DNA of 64,000 bases from Dactylorhiza incarnata (lineage: Eukaryota; Streptophyta; Magnoliopsida; Asparagales; Orchidaceae): positions 7,750,001 through 7,814,000 of the forward strand of contig JAWHQI010000049.1 in assembly GCA_033032865.1 (NCBI GenBank), given 5' to 3'. Positions 10,249-21,532 of this stretch are shown piece by piece. Numbering within the stretch: the stretch's first letter is position 1; every line of letters begins with the position of its first letter. A program made the position numbers and the translations under genes. The notes beneath the pieces are model-generated. The model saw only the letters and a program-made list of their open reading frames with translations, was not told the origin of the DNA and ran no database searches.

Positions 10249-11932
10249 TGATGAGTCCTGATCATATACACTTTTATGGACTCATCTGGGCTGTTTTTCA
10301 GTCATTTCACCGCACTTTAGCCTTGTTTTAACTTATATTTGTTATCACTTGCTATGTGCACTTCTAGGCCCATTTTGGTGTGATTTCATGCTTATCTTCA
10401 TTAGTAGTTTTCATGTACTGTTAAGTTCCACTTTCAGTGGCGAGACTGGTGTCGTATGCTGGAACAGGAGTCGTGCAGGTATTCCCGGTGCAATTCTGCA
10501 CAGGAACACTGCGCACGATCACCGGTTCTATTGCGCACGACCACTGGTCGTGCGCCACTGATCGTGTGCACTTAACCCTTTTTTTATGAGTTCTGTTTGG
10601 TGCAGTGCGCACGACCATCTACGCTAGTGCGCACGACCACCGGTCGTGCGCCACTGTTCGTGCGCACTTATCATTAAATTTCTGAGTTCTATTTCGTCTA
10701 ATGCGCACGACCACCGACGATAGTGCGCACGACCACCGACGATAGTGCGCACGACCACCGGTCGTGCGCCACTGGTCGTGCGAACATGTTATTTCATAAT
10801 TTCTGTCTTTGCAGGTTCCGTCCAGGCAGAGCGCACGATCACCGAATTCTAGTGCGCACGACCACTGGTCGTGCGCCACTGACCGTGCGCACTGTTTATT
10901 CCAGCGCCTATAAATTGTCCTGCTCGCGATTTTAGGTCGGATCCCGATTTTCTGCCGCCGTTTTCTCGCTCCAGGGCTCCGATTTCGCCCCTCCACCGTC
11001 GCCCACCATCTAGAGGTGCTCCGGGCTTGTTCTTCACGCCAATCTTGAGCCGGAGTTTCCTCTCGGCCTCCTCCTTCATCCAAGAGCTCCAAAGGAAGAC
11101 CTAGCCGCCATTGCCGTCAAGCAAGGGGAAGTTTGCAACCTCTACCGGATCGTGAGACGAAGAAGACGGGTTTATTGGAGAGTCGTGACAGCTCTCTCTA
11201 CCCCGGACGTAGTTGCGGACCGAGCTTGGACGCGGATTGACAACCCGGCGATTCCAACCGTGAATCTACAACGAGACTTCGGATTCGGTCGATTTCTTGC
11301 CTTGTTCTCCTCTTATTGATTGTTGTAATAGTTAGATCTTTTGTATTTTGATGAAGAACACTATAGACCTTGCTATTTAAAGTTATTTCATGTCTATGTG
11401 AAATACCCTTTTTGTTTATTTGTGTGCTTGAGGTGCGCCCCATTCCATCCTCCATCCCGCCGTCACGTCCGGTGCCGCACTAGCAATTGCTAGTGGCGTG
11501 CTTGTCGAAGAGGTGCTTGCGACCCTCATTCCGTTAGCCTACTCGTCCATCCGCCTACCGAAGCGTGGCATCGCGGCCCGTATTCCATCCCGCCTAACGA
11601 AGCAGCACGCTCAAGGCCTGCACAGTTCGATTCCGCTTGCCTACTCGTCCATCCGCCCTTTCGACGCAGCGCGCTCAAGGCCTGCCTAGTCTCCATCTCG
11701 CCAAGCGAAGCATTGCATAGCGGCATTGCATAGGAGTAGTTGATAGCTTTTATTTTATTTTCTAAAAGCCAACCCAACTCCCCCGCATTCCATCCGATTT
11801 AAGGACTTCAATCTCAAGTCCTTCCTCGAAACCTAACTCCACCTTACTGTGTTCCTCAAGAGACCGACACTCGGGGATTTTCCCCATTATTATTACTTGC
11901 GCGACCGGTGCACTTGCCGAATCATCGCATCA
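10249..11932 (+). repeat. Element A 3' LTR
   Basis: 1,684 bp, nearly identical to 5403-7085, with the same palindrome array (10509-10892) and TATA-like box (about 10908). A 157-codon minus-strand frame (11092-10619) runs antisense through the array and is a by-product of its repeat structure. Followed by TSD TCGGC. Confidence 0.93.
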
Positions 11933-13329
11933 TCGGCTTGCTGAAATCTTCAACCTGTTATTAAGTTGAATGTTGATCTAATGTTTGATTGTTGAATCTT
12001 GTGCTTAATGATTCTCTCATCTTGAGTTGTGGTTAAAATCATCAGAAATCATATTTTCCTGCCTAGCACTCTTTTGTTTGGCCTGTTGGATTTGAAGAGC
12101 GATGTTTGCTCTGTTGGATATTGGGAGCCAGGTATGCTTTGTTGGGGTCTGTTGGTTGTGTGTGCTAAGAGTCACCGCCACAGTGCCTCTGTTGGGCTAT
12201 TGTTTTGTGTGACTGGAGTCACCGCCACAACACACCTGGTTTGGTTTATTTTGGGCTAAGGTTGGCAGTGGATAAACAACCACCACCTCAGTGCCCGTTT
12301 GTGGATCATACACCCAAGGCGTTGTGTATTGCCCGACGTTAAATGATGCCCTTTTCTCGAGCTGATCAGTCTCAAGTACTTGTAAACATATATGCTTATA
12401 TATATGTGTCTATTGTTTTATGTATGACCATCACCTCTGATCCGCAGGGATGGACATGTGGTTGGCTTGATTAGTTTGGCCATTACATTGGTGCAGGCAT
12501 TTCTCTTACTGAGTGCACTCGTTTGAGCTAGCTCGGGTTGTTGTAAGCTAATTAATGCTTATCTTTTTAGTTCTCTTTTCTGCAATCTATTATTTTGATT
12601 GTTGCTAACCCTTGTATTGAATCTTGGTTTTATTCTTGCTGCCACTAGCACTCTCTTGCTGAGGCATTCTTTTCTTTTGAATGTCTCAGTCTCGGAGCTG
12701 TAGCGGTTTGGTTAGTCGACTTGGTGTTTTTTGGAGCTGCGGTTAGATGCAGTTGTCCGCTTTCCACTCACAGTTGTGAGGCATTTGTTCCTTTGCCTCA
12801 GTGGTAGCTTTGGTTTTCCAGGGTGATATTACTTGCTAACTTTTCTGCTGTTACTTTCTGGTTAATTATATACTTGCTCTCTGGGAAGTTTTATGTTAGG
12901 ATGCATGAGTTATTTTATGTATAGAAAATGGCATTCTTGTATAGCATGATTTTAAATAAATGTCACATATTTTGAAGATCGTAGAAAATCCTTTCTGTAC
13001 TTATAGTAAATTTAGAGATGTGCATATCATTTCTGAACTGGTTGATCTTCATGCTCATGAAGGGTATTATAAACCAATTTTCCCGCTGCGTATGTATAGT
13101 TTTCTACTCGTGGACTAGTTGATCCATTGGACCGAGGGGCACGATCTTAAGCTAAAAATGTTAATTCTTTTTATTTAACTTAATCATATTCATGTCTTTT
13201 ATAATTATTCGCAAGGAGTGTTTGCCTGAGCGTCTATAGTTGTCCCCTGCAGGACGTGGCATCATAAGGCGTATTTTCCCTGGCTCTGATAATATTTTTT
13301 AAATTCATGGGAAAATGCGGGTTGTGATA

Positions 13330-14852
13330 GGGCCTACCCCACCATCTACCAATGTTTGGGGTCACTTGGTATTACCTAACCATGTGTGACACTCAAACCT
13401 ACGTTATCAAATATTTATTAAAACTATGGGGAAATGTTTCCCAAAAATATTCATTTTTGGTCAGAGGGTGTATTTGGGTATATTATACCTATGTTTAACA
13501 TTTCAGACTTATTCTCCCACTGATTTGGAAAATTCACAAAAATATGCCCTATGTCGCATTATTAAAATTCTTTGAACTAGATTCCCTTTGCATGTGGATC
13601 TATCCACATTCATGGGTCCAACTGGCCACAAAATTTTACTAAGCACTTATAATAACCTATTCAATCTTGCAGAGAAGGTTTGGTTGCCTTTGAGTTCATA
13701 TAACCCAAATTTAATATCATGCATGTTTATTCAAGTTATTCCTAGAACCATAGAAATATTCCCCAAAATTCTAATTTTTGGATAGGGTGTGTGATTGGTT
13801 ATATTACACTTATGGTTTAAATCTCATTCATATTCATGAAGTAATTCATAAAATACACCCACCAGTGTTCATAGTACCCCTTGCACCAAGACAGGTGCCC
13901 ATGGAGTTATGGTGCGAATCACATGAAACAAATTCCCTAAATCTGCAATTTTCATGTTACAAACCTTCTCTAGGTCATGCTCTAAGGTACCGGGATAATT
14001 CCTTGTGTTGTTCTCTTGATTTCAAGGTGGAGTGGGCAGAACTTAGCAAATGTCCAAGTGTGTGTCATGGAGTTGTTTCACTGATCTCCTCATTTGTTAT
14101 TAATGTAGGCTTGGGTTGATGTGAAAAGTGGATATTTCTCCCAAAAAGTTTTTTTCTCCTAATCCTTCGCGATCCAACTAGATGGGAACAATCTTCATCG
14201 CTCAAAAGGAGATGAGTTTTTACGGCTCACATGCCCTAATATTGGAGGATTCTGATGACTCGGGGGAAAACCTATTTTAGTAATGACGAGGGAGTTATAT
14301 TGCAGAGGCTTTTATGTTTCTAAAACAACTCAAGTTAATACCTTAATGGCCCAATAAACGAAGAAACAAGATTAGTCTCTCGTAAATCTTGTGCTGAGTT
14401 TCTTATATCCAAATATGTGGGCATTCCACGTATGCACATAATCCTTATGAGTATACAGTCCTTGAGATTTGGGGATATGGTAAGGTTCTCTGTCCTCAAA
14501 ACTATCATTTATCGCAACATTTCCAAGGATCGTGTGCCTATTAAGTGGTTTTCTCTAAGTTGGAATTCTCATTCCACATTTGACATCCTTTCTTTGTGAC
14601 GGTTTTTTGAGGGTGGAAGTGTTGAGTATTAGCTTCTAAGCACGGAAGTTAAACCTTATGAGTCTCATACTAATCCAATAGTAGAATCACGAGTACCAAA
14701 TTTACTTAAGATGGTCATGTTTATTCGTGTGAGGGGTGTTAATATCATTTAGGAAGTGACGTGGGTATATCGGAGAGTAAGCCCCGAATGCTTACTCATG
14801 ATTTCAATGATTTCCTTTAATCACTATGGGGTATCCTACTACTTGGCCAAAA
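13330..14852. other. Unassigned sequence between F and the D2 LTR
   Basis: About 1.5 kb with no gene. The first ~800 bases have phrases reminiscent of the D-family LTR (for example CCCAAAATTCTAATTTTTGGATAG near 13765, compared with 19260), so F may have inserted in an older D-like LTR. From about 14110 to 14850 I recognise nothing. Short reading frames here have no family features. Confidence 0.4.
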
Positions 14853-15838
14853 TATACTCGAGGTTGATGTCTTTTTTTTGCATTCGTTCCCGGGTCTTAC
14901 CGCCCAGAACCACCGTCTTGAGGTGACACCATTTCTCCAAATGGTCACCGCCACAATACGCCAATCCTGCCGGCTAATCATCATCATCCAGACCAACAAC
15001 ATATCACAGAGTTACAACATTTAAAGAAGCACATGTCCACAACAAATCACCAGATAATTTAAAAGCTGGTCCAAAATGAGATAAACTAAGTCATGAAGAA
15101 TAGAAATCAGAGTGCGGAAAATAGAAAAGGGGCTTATGCCTGATAAAACATATTTTTCTTTGCCTCTCTCTTGGCGAAAATGAAAAACTGCAGACACTAA
15201 CATGGACTAACACCCTCACGAACATATAACTCCTTGCTCTGCCTAGGGTAGACATGAAGAGTAGGTGTTGAAAGAGAGTCGCTCACCGGTGCTCTCCCTG
15301 CAGCTGCCGAGAGACCAAGTCCAGGTCTAGCCATCATGTCTTGTACCTCCCTCCTGTCTAGGGTCCGCTCTTCTTGGTTCTCTTGTAATGATGTGGTCCA
15401 CCGATCGTCAGTCTATAAGACTCAACATGTTCCGCATCGCCTCCACCCGCGACTCCTACGCACCGCGCGGGAGGAGGAAGCAGAGGACAACAAGAGGTAA
15501 TGGAAAACAAGCAGGTGACATGGAACTAACTATCAAGTATATATGTATACATAAAGCACCTTTTCTCTAAACATGTTCAGGAGTATTATAGAGGTACAAC
15601 AATGTGAAATAAGTATGATAAATAGTTCATATGGTTCCAACTACAGTATATGGAATCATTAAGTATGGTAATAAGTCTAGGGTATATAAAAGTACAACAT
15701 CATGAAAGGAGCATCTATAGTAGCACATCTAGAGTATATAAAAGGCAGTAACATCATATAAGAGAATCTATAAGAATAAATTTAACTTATATCCGCACAC
15801 ACAAGCACCTAAGCTAAGTGATCTGACACCAAGGTAAA

Positions 15839-15878
15839 CTCATCGTATAAAAGAGCCCATACTAATTTATACGACGAG
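15839..15878 (-). promoter_or_regulatory. 13-bp inverted repeat around TATA-like sequence, D2
   Basis: CTCATCGTATAAA and TTTATACGACGAG flank a 14-bp spacer; D1 has a perfect version at 37093-37132. On the element's strand an arm includes TATAAAT, so this could be the core promoter or a transcript hairpin. Confidence 0.5.
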
Positions 15879-16319
15879 GTCACTGTTTTATGCAAGGATG
15901 CTATGTTATGATGTGCAATGTAATGATGCAACTCACCCACCCGACTCTGTACGTATATACCATTTGTTAGTTCCCCCTGTTCGAGTGTGTCAACTCAGGT
16001 ACCCGGTTGAGGCAAACAGGGCAGTGGATTGGGCTTGTCAACTTCTAGGCTTATGTCACATATCTCCCAGCCTAGACCTTACGTACATCCCTAAGAACAC
16101 ACAGAGTATCCGCGTACTATCTAGTAAGCACCATCTCTATCCCTCTTTTCGAGTCTCCACTCAGGTGCACCCCATTGAGGAAAACAGGGGCAGTGGATCG
16201 GGTCCTCCACTCCTAGGATAGTATGACACCTCTGAGACTAGACCTTACGTATGCCCCTAAGAACACACAGGTTATCCGCGTACTACTTGATACAACAAAT
16301 GCCTCTAAGTGAAACACCA

Positions 16320-16485
16320 AGCCTACTGCTCGCAGGACTTAACCCGTCCTTCTAATATTCCGAGCCTACCGCTCGCAGGACAAAACCCATCCTTCTACTA
16401 TACCGAGCCTACCGCTCGCAGGACTTAACTCATCCTTCTACTATACCGAGCCTACCGCTCGCAGGACTTAACCCGTCCTTACTTG
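16320..16485 (-). repeat. CGAGCCTACCGCTCG minisatellite, D2
   Basis: Four copies of a unit of about 55 bp, each with CGAGCCTACCGCTCGCAGGA. The core is itself a 5-bp-stem palindrome (CGAGC...GCTCG). D1 has about eight copies of the same unit at 37601-37985. Confidence 0.85.
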
Positions 16486-16591
16486 GTCAATACTAATCCG
16501 TCCCAAACCTGGGGCAAGGATTGTCCTATCCCATTCTCCTACTTAAACTACTCTTGTTTACCTTTTTGTTTTGCCTAGAAGTTTTGGGTGA

Positions 16592-16690
16592 ATCCCAGAC
16601 TTCCCGATGGTTACCCGGTGAAGGGCTCACATCGATACTAGGGGATGCTATGGTGGCTGAAGCCCAAATCCCCCTTTCCAGGATATTTAC
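16592..16690 (-). ncRNA. Shared structured module, copy in D2 LTR
   Basis: One of six copies in the window. On the plus strand: ACTTCCCGATGG, then a short ACCC...AGGG hairpin, then CTAGGGGAT...GGCTGAAGCC...ATCCCC. The 6-bp outer stem GGGGAT/ATCCCC is perfect. Other copies keep the pairing with different bases (GGAGAT/ATCTCC in E, GGAAGT/ACTTCC in D1). The element's sense strand is minus. The RNA function is inferred, not shown. Confidence 0.55.
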
Positions 16691-17199
16691 TCTTCTTGGT
16701 GGCTACCCATCCTCCTATACCCACTTGCTCTCTAATTGCTCTAAAATCCTAAGATGGATTACCAATTGACACGGGCAGTCAAGGGTCAGTGTTCAATTAT
16801 GCACTGAACCCTGCCTTCCTTAGTGACCGACGATTTCTTTGTGTTATATCTCAATCACAACTTGTAACTCTTGTTGGGTCACTCCTCACCTAGTTAAGGT
16901 CCCAACATATACAACACTCATACTTGCCAATGGTTCACTCCTCTTATCATGTAGTTGTAAACCCCGAATTGATGGTTTTACTAAATGCACCCCAATTCCC
17001 TTTCTTCCAATAGAGGGCACTAATGGTTAATCCTTTAAGCAATCTATGACTCACAATGACGAAGGAGTTCATAAATTCATGGATGATGGTCTGGAGTGGT
17101 CCAATTCACATAAATTTGTTTTTACTATTCACAGACCGGTAAGACTTAAAGTGATACACATGCCCTACATGTTGGTCTTTTTGAATATTAACTAAGTAA

Positions 17200-18030
17200 G
17201 GGGTCATTTTAATTCCAGAGATTTGTATTGATGTCAAAGGTCTATGTGCAAATTTCTATGATATTTCAACAATAATAGACCATTAATTAATTTCTCAAGT
17301 CATGAGTCCAAATACTACTTTGAGAAGGAAGTATGAAGTTTACTCAGTGAATAATTCTAATAAACTTTCCATGGTCTCATACTGATATTAAAGACCTTTT
17401 ACAAAATTTCATAATATTTCAACATCAATAATTCAGGGAATTAATTTCTCAAGTTATAGGTTCAAATTCTACATTGTGAAGGAAGTATGTTATATGCTCA
17501 ATGTTTAATTCTAACAAAAATCTCAGAGTTTCCTACTGATATGAAAAGTCTATATACAAAATTGTATAACCATCCAACAAATATATTTCATGGTATGAAT
17601 TTCTCAAATTATAAACTCAAATTCTACTTTGTGAAGGAAGTATGTCATATACTCAATGGTTAATTCTAATAATATTATCAGAGCTTCCTACTGATATGAA
17701 AAGTCTATATGCCAAATTCTATAACCATCCAACAAATATATTTCATGGTATGAATTACTCAAATTATAAACTCAAATTCTACGTTGTGAAGGAAGTATGT
17801 CATATACTCAATGGTTAATTCTAATAAAATTCTCAAAGCTTCCTACTGATATGAAAAGTCTATTTACAAAATTCTATAACCATCCAACAATTATATTTCA
17901 TGGTATGATTTCTCAAATTATAAACTCAAATTCTACTTTGTGAAGGAAGTATGTCATATACTCAATGGTTAATCCTAATAAAATTCTCAGAGCTTCCTAC
18001 TAATATGAAAAGTCTATATACAAAATTTCA
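17200..18030 (-). repeat. 155-bp tandem repeat in D2 LTR
   Basis: About five copies of a ~155-bp unit marked by GTGAAGGAAGTATG at about 17322, 17477, 17631, 17786 and 17940. Unit similarity rises toward the right. D1 has a related ~158-bp period (three copies, 38945-39400) at the equivalent place. Confidence 0.85.
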
Positions 18031-19249
18031 CAATATTTCATTAAGTTTTGACCCTGTAATTACTCTCTTGGGGTCTTTGTGACCAAATCATGTGAAGTCA
18101 ACTTTCCTAGGAAAATTAACCCAAAGGTTGGTGATTTTCACAATAAAGTATTGTCATATGATCCTAAGGGTAGGTTTTAAATTTCATGAAAATTGACCAA
18201 AGGACAACCCTAAAATTCTCATTTAAATCTAATATTACATGGTTATGCTATACGCACACCAAATTTTCCTTGCACTTGCATGTGAAATAAACTAACATGC
18301 AGAGGTCCAAACGACCTAAAATTTTAACCAGAGCCTATTAAATGCATGAACAACCTCCCAAAGGAGATTTGGAGTGATTTGAGTCCAAATCACCCATATT
18401 ACACACCTTATGTGATCTATTAAATTTCTATTAAAACCTTATGAAAATGTGCCCCTAAAATTCTGATTTATGGGCACATAGTAGGTCTAGGGTTCATACA
18501 CACATGGTTAAATTTTCAACCTCATACCTTTTACTATATAAAGGTTATTCACATTTTAAGGTCTGTCCTTCACAAGGACCAACCTTACTAAAGCTTCCCT
18601 ACAAAGAGGTGTAGGGCTCCAAATTGTGTGATCTCACTTACTACTGATAGTAGACACAAAGGCCTACAAAAGTTGTCTCTGCATACTTTTCATTTTAAGG
18701 CCTCTAAGGGCCTCAAAATTTGTGTACAAGATGTCTATTTCACTAGGGCAAGAACAACATTTAGTGTGACCTAAATGAAGGTTTTTCTACGACTCATCAA
18801 AACATGGATCTACTCACATACAAGAGTCTAATTGAGCCAAGAATTTCACCAGTGGCTAATACACTCATAACCAACCTCCCAAAGGAGATTTGGAGTGGTT
18901 TGATTCAAAATAACCTATAATATGCACCATACGTGATTTACTTAATTTCTATAAAAACCTTAGAAAAATTTGCCTAAAGGTGTGGCTAAAATTTCAGAGA
19001 CTAAAACCAAGTCAAAGAGCTAAGGATCCCATAACACCCATTTGCGCTATATGCACACCACACCTTAACCAAGTCAAGACATGCAAGTGGGTTAGCCCAA
19101 CAGGAAGTGGTCCAAATGACCTTAAATTTCTACCATAGACTATACTTGTCTTGACCTACCATCCAGAGAAAATTTGAGAGGATTTGGAGCAATATAACCC
19201 TAGATCTAGGTCAAATAAGAAAAATTAAATGTTTCCAAACACTTTAGGC

Positions 19250-19990
19250 AAAGTGTACCCAAAAATCCCAATTTTTGGATAGTGAATAAAATAGGGCATG
19301 ACTCATGCATGCTCAAATTTTCAGCTCATTTGGACAAACCAAATGACGTGGGCACCCAAAATGGTGTCTAGGGCTCAAAGGGAACACCCTACACTAAAAT
19401 GGGTGTACAAGGAGCAACAATGCTCCAAATGACCCCAAACAATTTCTAATTTTAGATAAGGTCATAAACTACACTTTTTATTCAGGGGGTATTTTCAGGC
19501 GAAATGCCTAGGTAAGGTGAAAAGTCATCTGAAAGTGTCTGTCACATTTAGGGAAATTTTTTTAATTTATAAGGACACATTTATTTGAATATATAGATGG
19601 AATTTCCCAAACATGCACTGATCAAAATGAAATGAAATTTTTACTAGAGGCCTAAGTTATCATATTAAAGCTCCCACCAAAATTTGGGGTAATTTCAGGG
19701 ACTTTGGACCATGTAAATATCTTCAACATGGGAAATGAAATGTTTTCAAAAACTATAGGCAAAGTGTACCCAAAAATCCTAATTTTTGTACAGTGAATAA
19801 ATTATGGCATGACTCATGCATGCTCCAATTTTCAGCTTATTTGGACAAGCCAAATGATGTGGGCATCCAAAATGGTGTCTAGGGCTCAAAGTGAACACCA
19901 TACACCAAAATGGGTGTACAGGAAGCTACATTGCTTCAAATGACCCCAAAAAAATTTCTAATTTTAGTTACGATCATAAGCTACAATTTT
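19250..19990 (-). repeat. ~490-bp spaced direct repeat in D2 LTR
   Basis: The stretches 19250-19460 and 19742-19960 match closely (shared GGCATGACTCATGCATGCTC and AAATGGTGTCTAGGGCTCAA). This indicates an internal duplication with a period of about 490 bp. Confidence 0.75.
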
Positions 19991-20105
19991 CATTCAGAGG
20001 TCATTTTCTGTTGGGGCCTCTAAGGGCCCCAAATAAATTCCACAACATTCAGCATTATTTGCAACAGAAATTTAAATTTCTATGATTATTACATAATGTG
20101 GTCTG

Positions 20106-21532
20106 TGACGTGCAAGTCCGCAACACCATTATAGGCGGGTGCAAAGATGCGGTCCGAACGGCAGTGTACCGGTCGTTATCAAGTAATAAAAATGGGGAGT
20201 AAATCCCCGGATATCGAATCTCTTGAGGAATACGAGCTAAAGTATTATTTGCTTAGAGAGCGACTGAGATTGAGTCCTCTATAGTCGGATTGTAACGGGG
20301 TGGGGGTGGGTGGGGGGGGGGGGGGGTTGAAATTGTTCTATAACTACAACAATAATAAAAGTAAATTAAAAGTACGGGCCGCCTTGACCGCTTCGCACCT
20401 CCGCGGGTCGCCGGCCTCCGCATCACAAGCATTACAACACTCAAGAAACCACAAGCAAATCAAAACAATGGAATGAAGGAAAGTGAAGAGATACTTAATA
20501 ATGGGAGGTTAGGCCTCCAATGCAATCCCAAGATTTATACAATCAATAACTAGCATTGAAAGATTATCCAAATAAAATCATCCTCAAAATGAAGAACAAA
20601 ATGAAACTAGCCTAGTGTGTAAGTGAGGGAGATAGAAACAAATGCTCGAGACTCTTCCTCGGATGCGGAGTGAAGCTTCGATCGTTGGCTGTCGTTCAGG
20701 GTCTTTAGAACTGTCTCCTCCTATCCCATCTTGTCGATGGAATGCACAGCTTGGAATCACCACAACACTCTAGCTTGCAGTTGGTAGTCACCTTGTATCT
20801 CCTCTAATGGAGCTTGGAGGATGGAGAAAGCATAGGGGTTGATCCCTAACCTCTTAAGCACTCAATGGGTTAATTTCCTGCTAAAATCGGAGTGGAAGGC
20901 GTAAAAAACGGCGGAGTTCGTGGGTCCAGATTACCTAAAATCGCAGAGCAAAAGCTTAAATAGGCAGCAGAATAAATAGGGCACACAAGTAGTGGCGCAT
21001 GACCAGTGGTTGTGCGCAAAGAAAGTCCACTGCTTGTGCGCTAAGAACATGTACCAAAAAACATGGAAGACAGATGGCGCACGATCAGGTGCACGAATAG
21101 TGGTCGTGCGCGAAGGAAGGGCCAGTGCTCGAGTAGCGCTCGGGCAGTTTTGGCCAACAATGCGTGACCAGTGGTCATGCGCCACTGACCGTGCGTGAAG
21201 AAAAACACACGACCAGTGGCTTTTAAGTGGAAAATATGCCAAACACACCACAAAATCTCTACACGACCATTGTACCAGCAAAAGAACTACACCAGACCAC
21301 TAGTGGGACAATAAACATAGCATTCCAAGCATTCAAAATGTATATAAATCATTGTTAAACACAACGAATGCAAAGAAATCAAAGAATCTTACCAAAAATG
21401 AGCCAAACGAGTGCACTTCGTGAAATCGAGAGGATATATGAAATAGGAGTGAAAATGTGCATAAAGTGAAGTGCAAATGCAATAAAAAGGATCAGATGTG
21501 TCCATAAAACACTATATAAATGAGACTCATCA
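20106..21532 (-). repeat. Element C 3' LTR
   Basis: 1,427 bp, plus-strand ends TGACGTGCAAG...CTCATCA. It contains a G-rich run (about 20298-20326) and a palindrome array (20992-21222) of GACCAGTGGTCGTGCGC type. A weak TATA-like TATTTAAG (minus, about 20955) lies downstream of the array in element orientation. It is flanked by TSD GTCTG. Confidence 0.9.
20992..21222 (-). promoter_or_regulatory. Palindrome array, element C 3' LTR
   Basis: Repeated CGACCAGTGG and TCGTGCGC half-sites, for example GACCAGTGGTCATGCGCCACTG near 21169. The half-site GGTCGTGCGC is the same as in element A although the rest of the LTR differs. The corresponding array in the other LTR is 49892-50158. Confidence 0.7.

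Larger units (their letters stand above)
5403..11932 (+). mobile_element. Element A: pol-less Ogre/Tat/Athila-type LTR retrotransposon
   Basis: Complete 6.53 kb insertion inside the F right LTR with 5-bp target duplication TCGGC (5398-5402 and 11933-11937). It has LTRs of about 1.68 kb (5403-7085, 10249-11932), both TGATGAGTCC...GCATCA, a tRNA-Asp primer site at 7092 and a polypurine tract at 10236-10248. The internal region is only 3.16 kb and encodes one zinc-knuckle protein, with no protease, RT, RNase H or integrase. The LTRs differ by roughly ten substitutions by eye, so the insertion is recent and must have used enzymes supplied in trans. Confidence 0.93.
2824..13329 (+). repeat. Element F right LTR (~4.0 kb net), split by element A
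   Basis: It starts TGTAACGCCC right after the polypurine region and ends at 13329, matching 1-371. Removing element A (5403-11932) and one TSD copy leaves about 3.97 kb, long for a gypsy LTR. It includes a large internal array of CCCGTCGA motifs. Reading frames inside it are chance. The first part (2824-3900) and last part (11938-13329) hold no recognisable genes. Confidence 0.85.
14853..20105 (-). repeat. D2 chromovirus 3' LTR, left part
   Basis: Minus-strand LTR of the chromovirus whose pol lies at 52595-56287. It is split by element C, and its other part is 50477-52494. The whole (~7.27 kb) aligns from end to end with solo LTR D1 (36214-43366), for example the shared CGGGTCTTACCGCCCAGAAC near 14889 and 36245. 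The left boundary (about 14853, TATACTCG against TATAAGAC in D1) is approximate. It contains an inverted repeat, a minisatellite, the shared hairpin module and a 155-bp tandem repeat, each listed separately. Confidence 0.8.

Noticed and set aside
10619..11092. 157-codon minus-strand reading frame
   Set aside because: It runs antisense through the palindrome array of the A 3' LTR, with broken equivalents in the 5' LTR, and has only Arg/Cys/His-rich low-complexity repeats. A by-product of CG-rich repeats.
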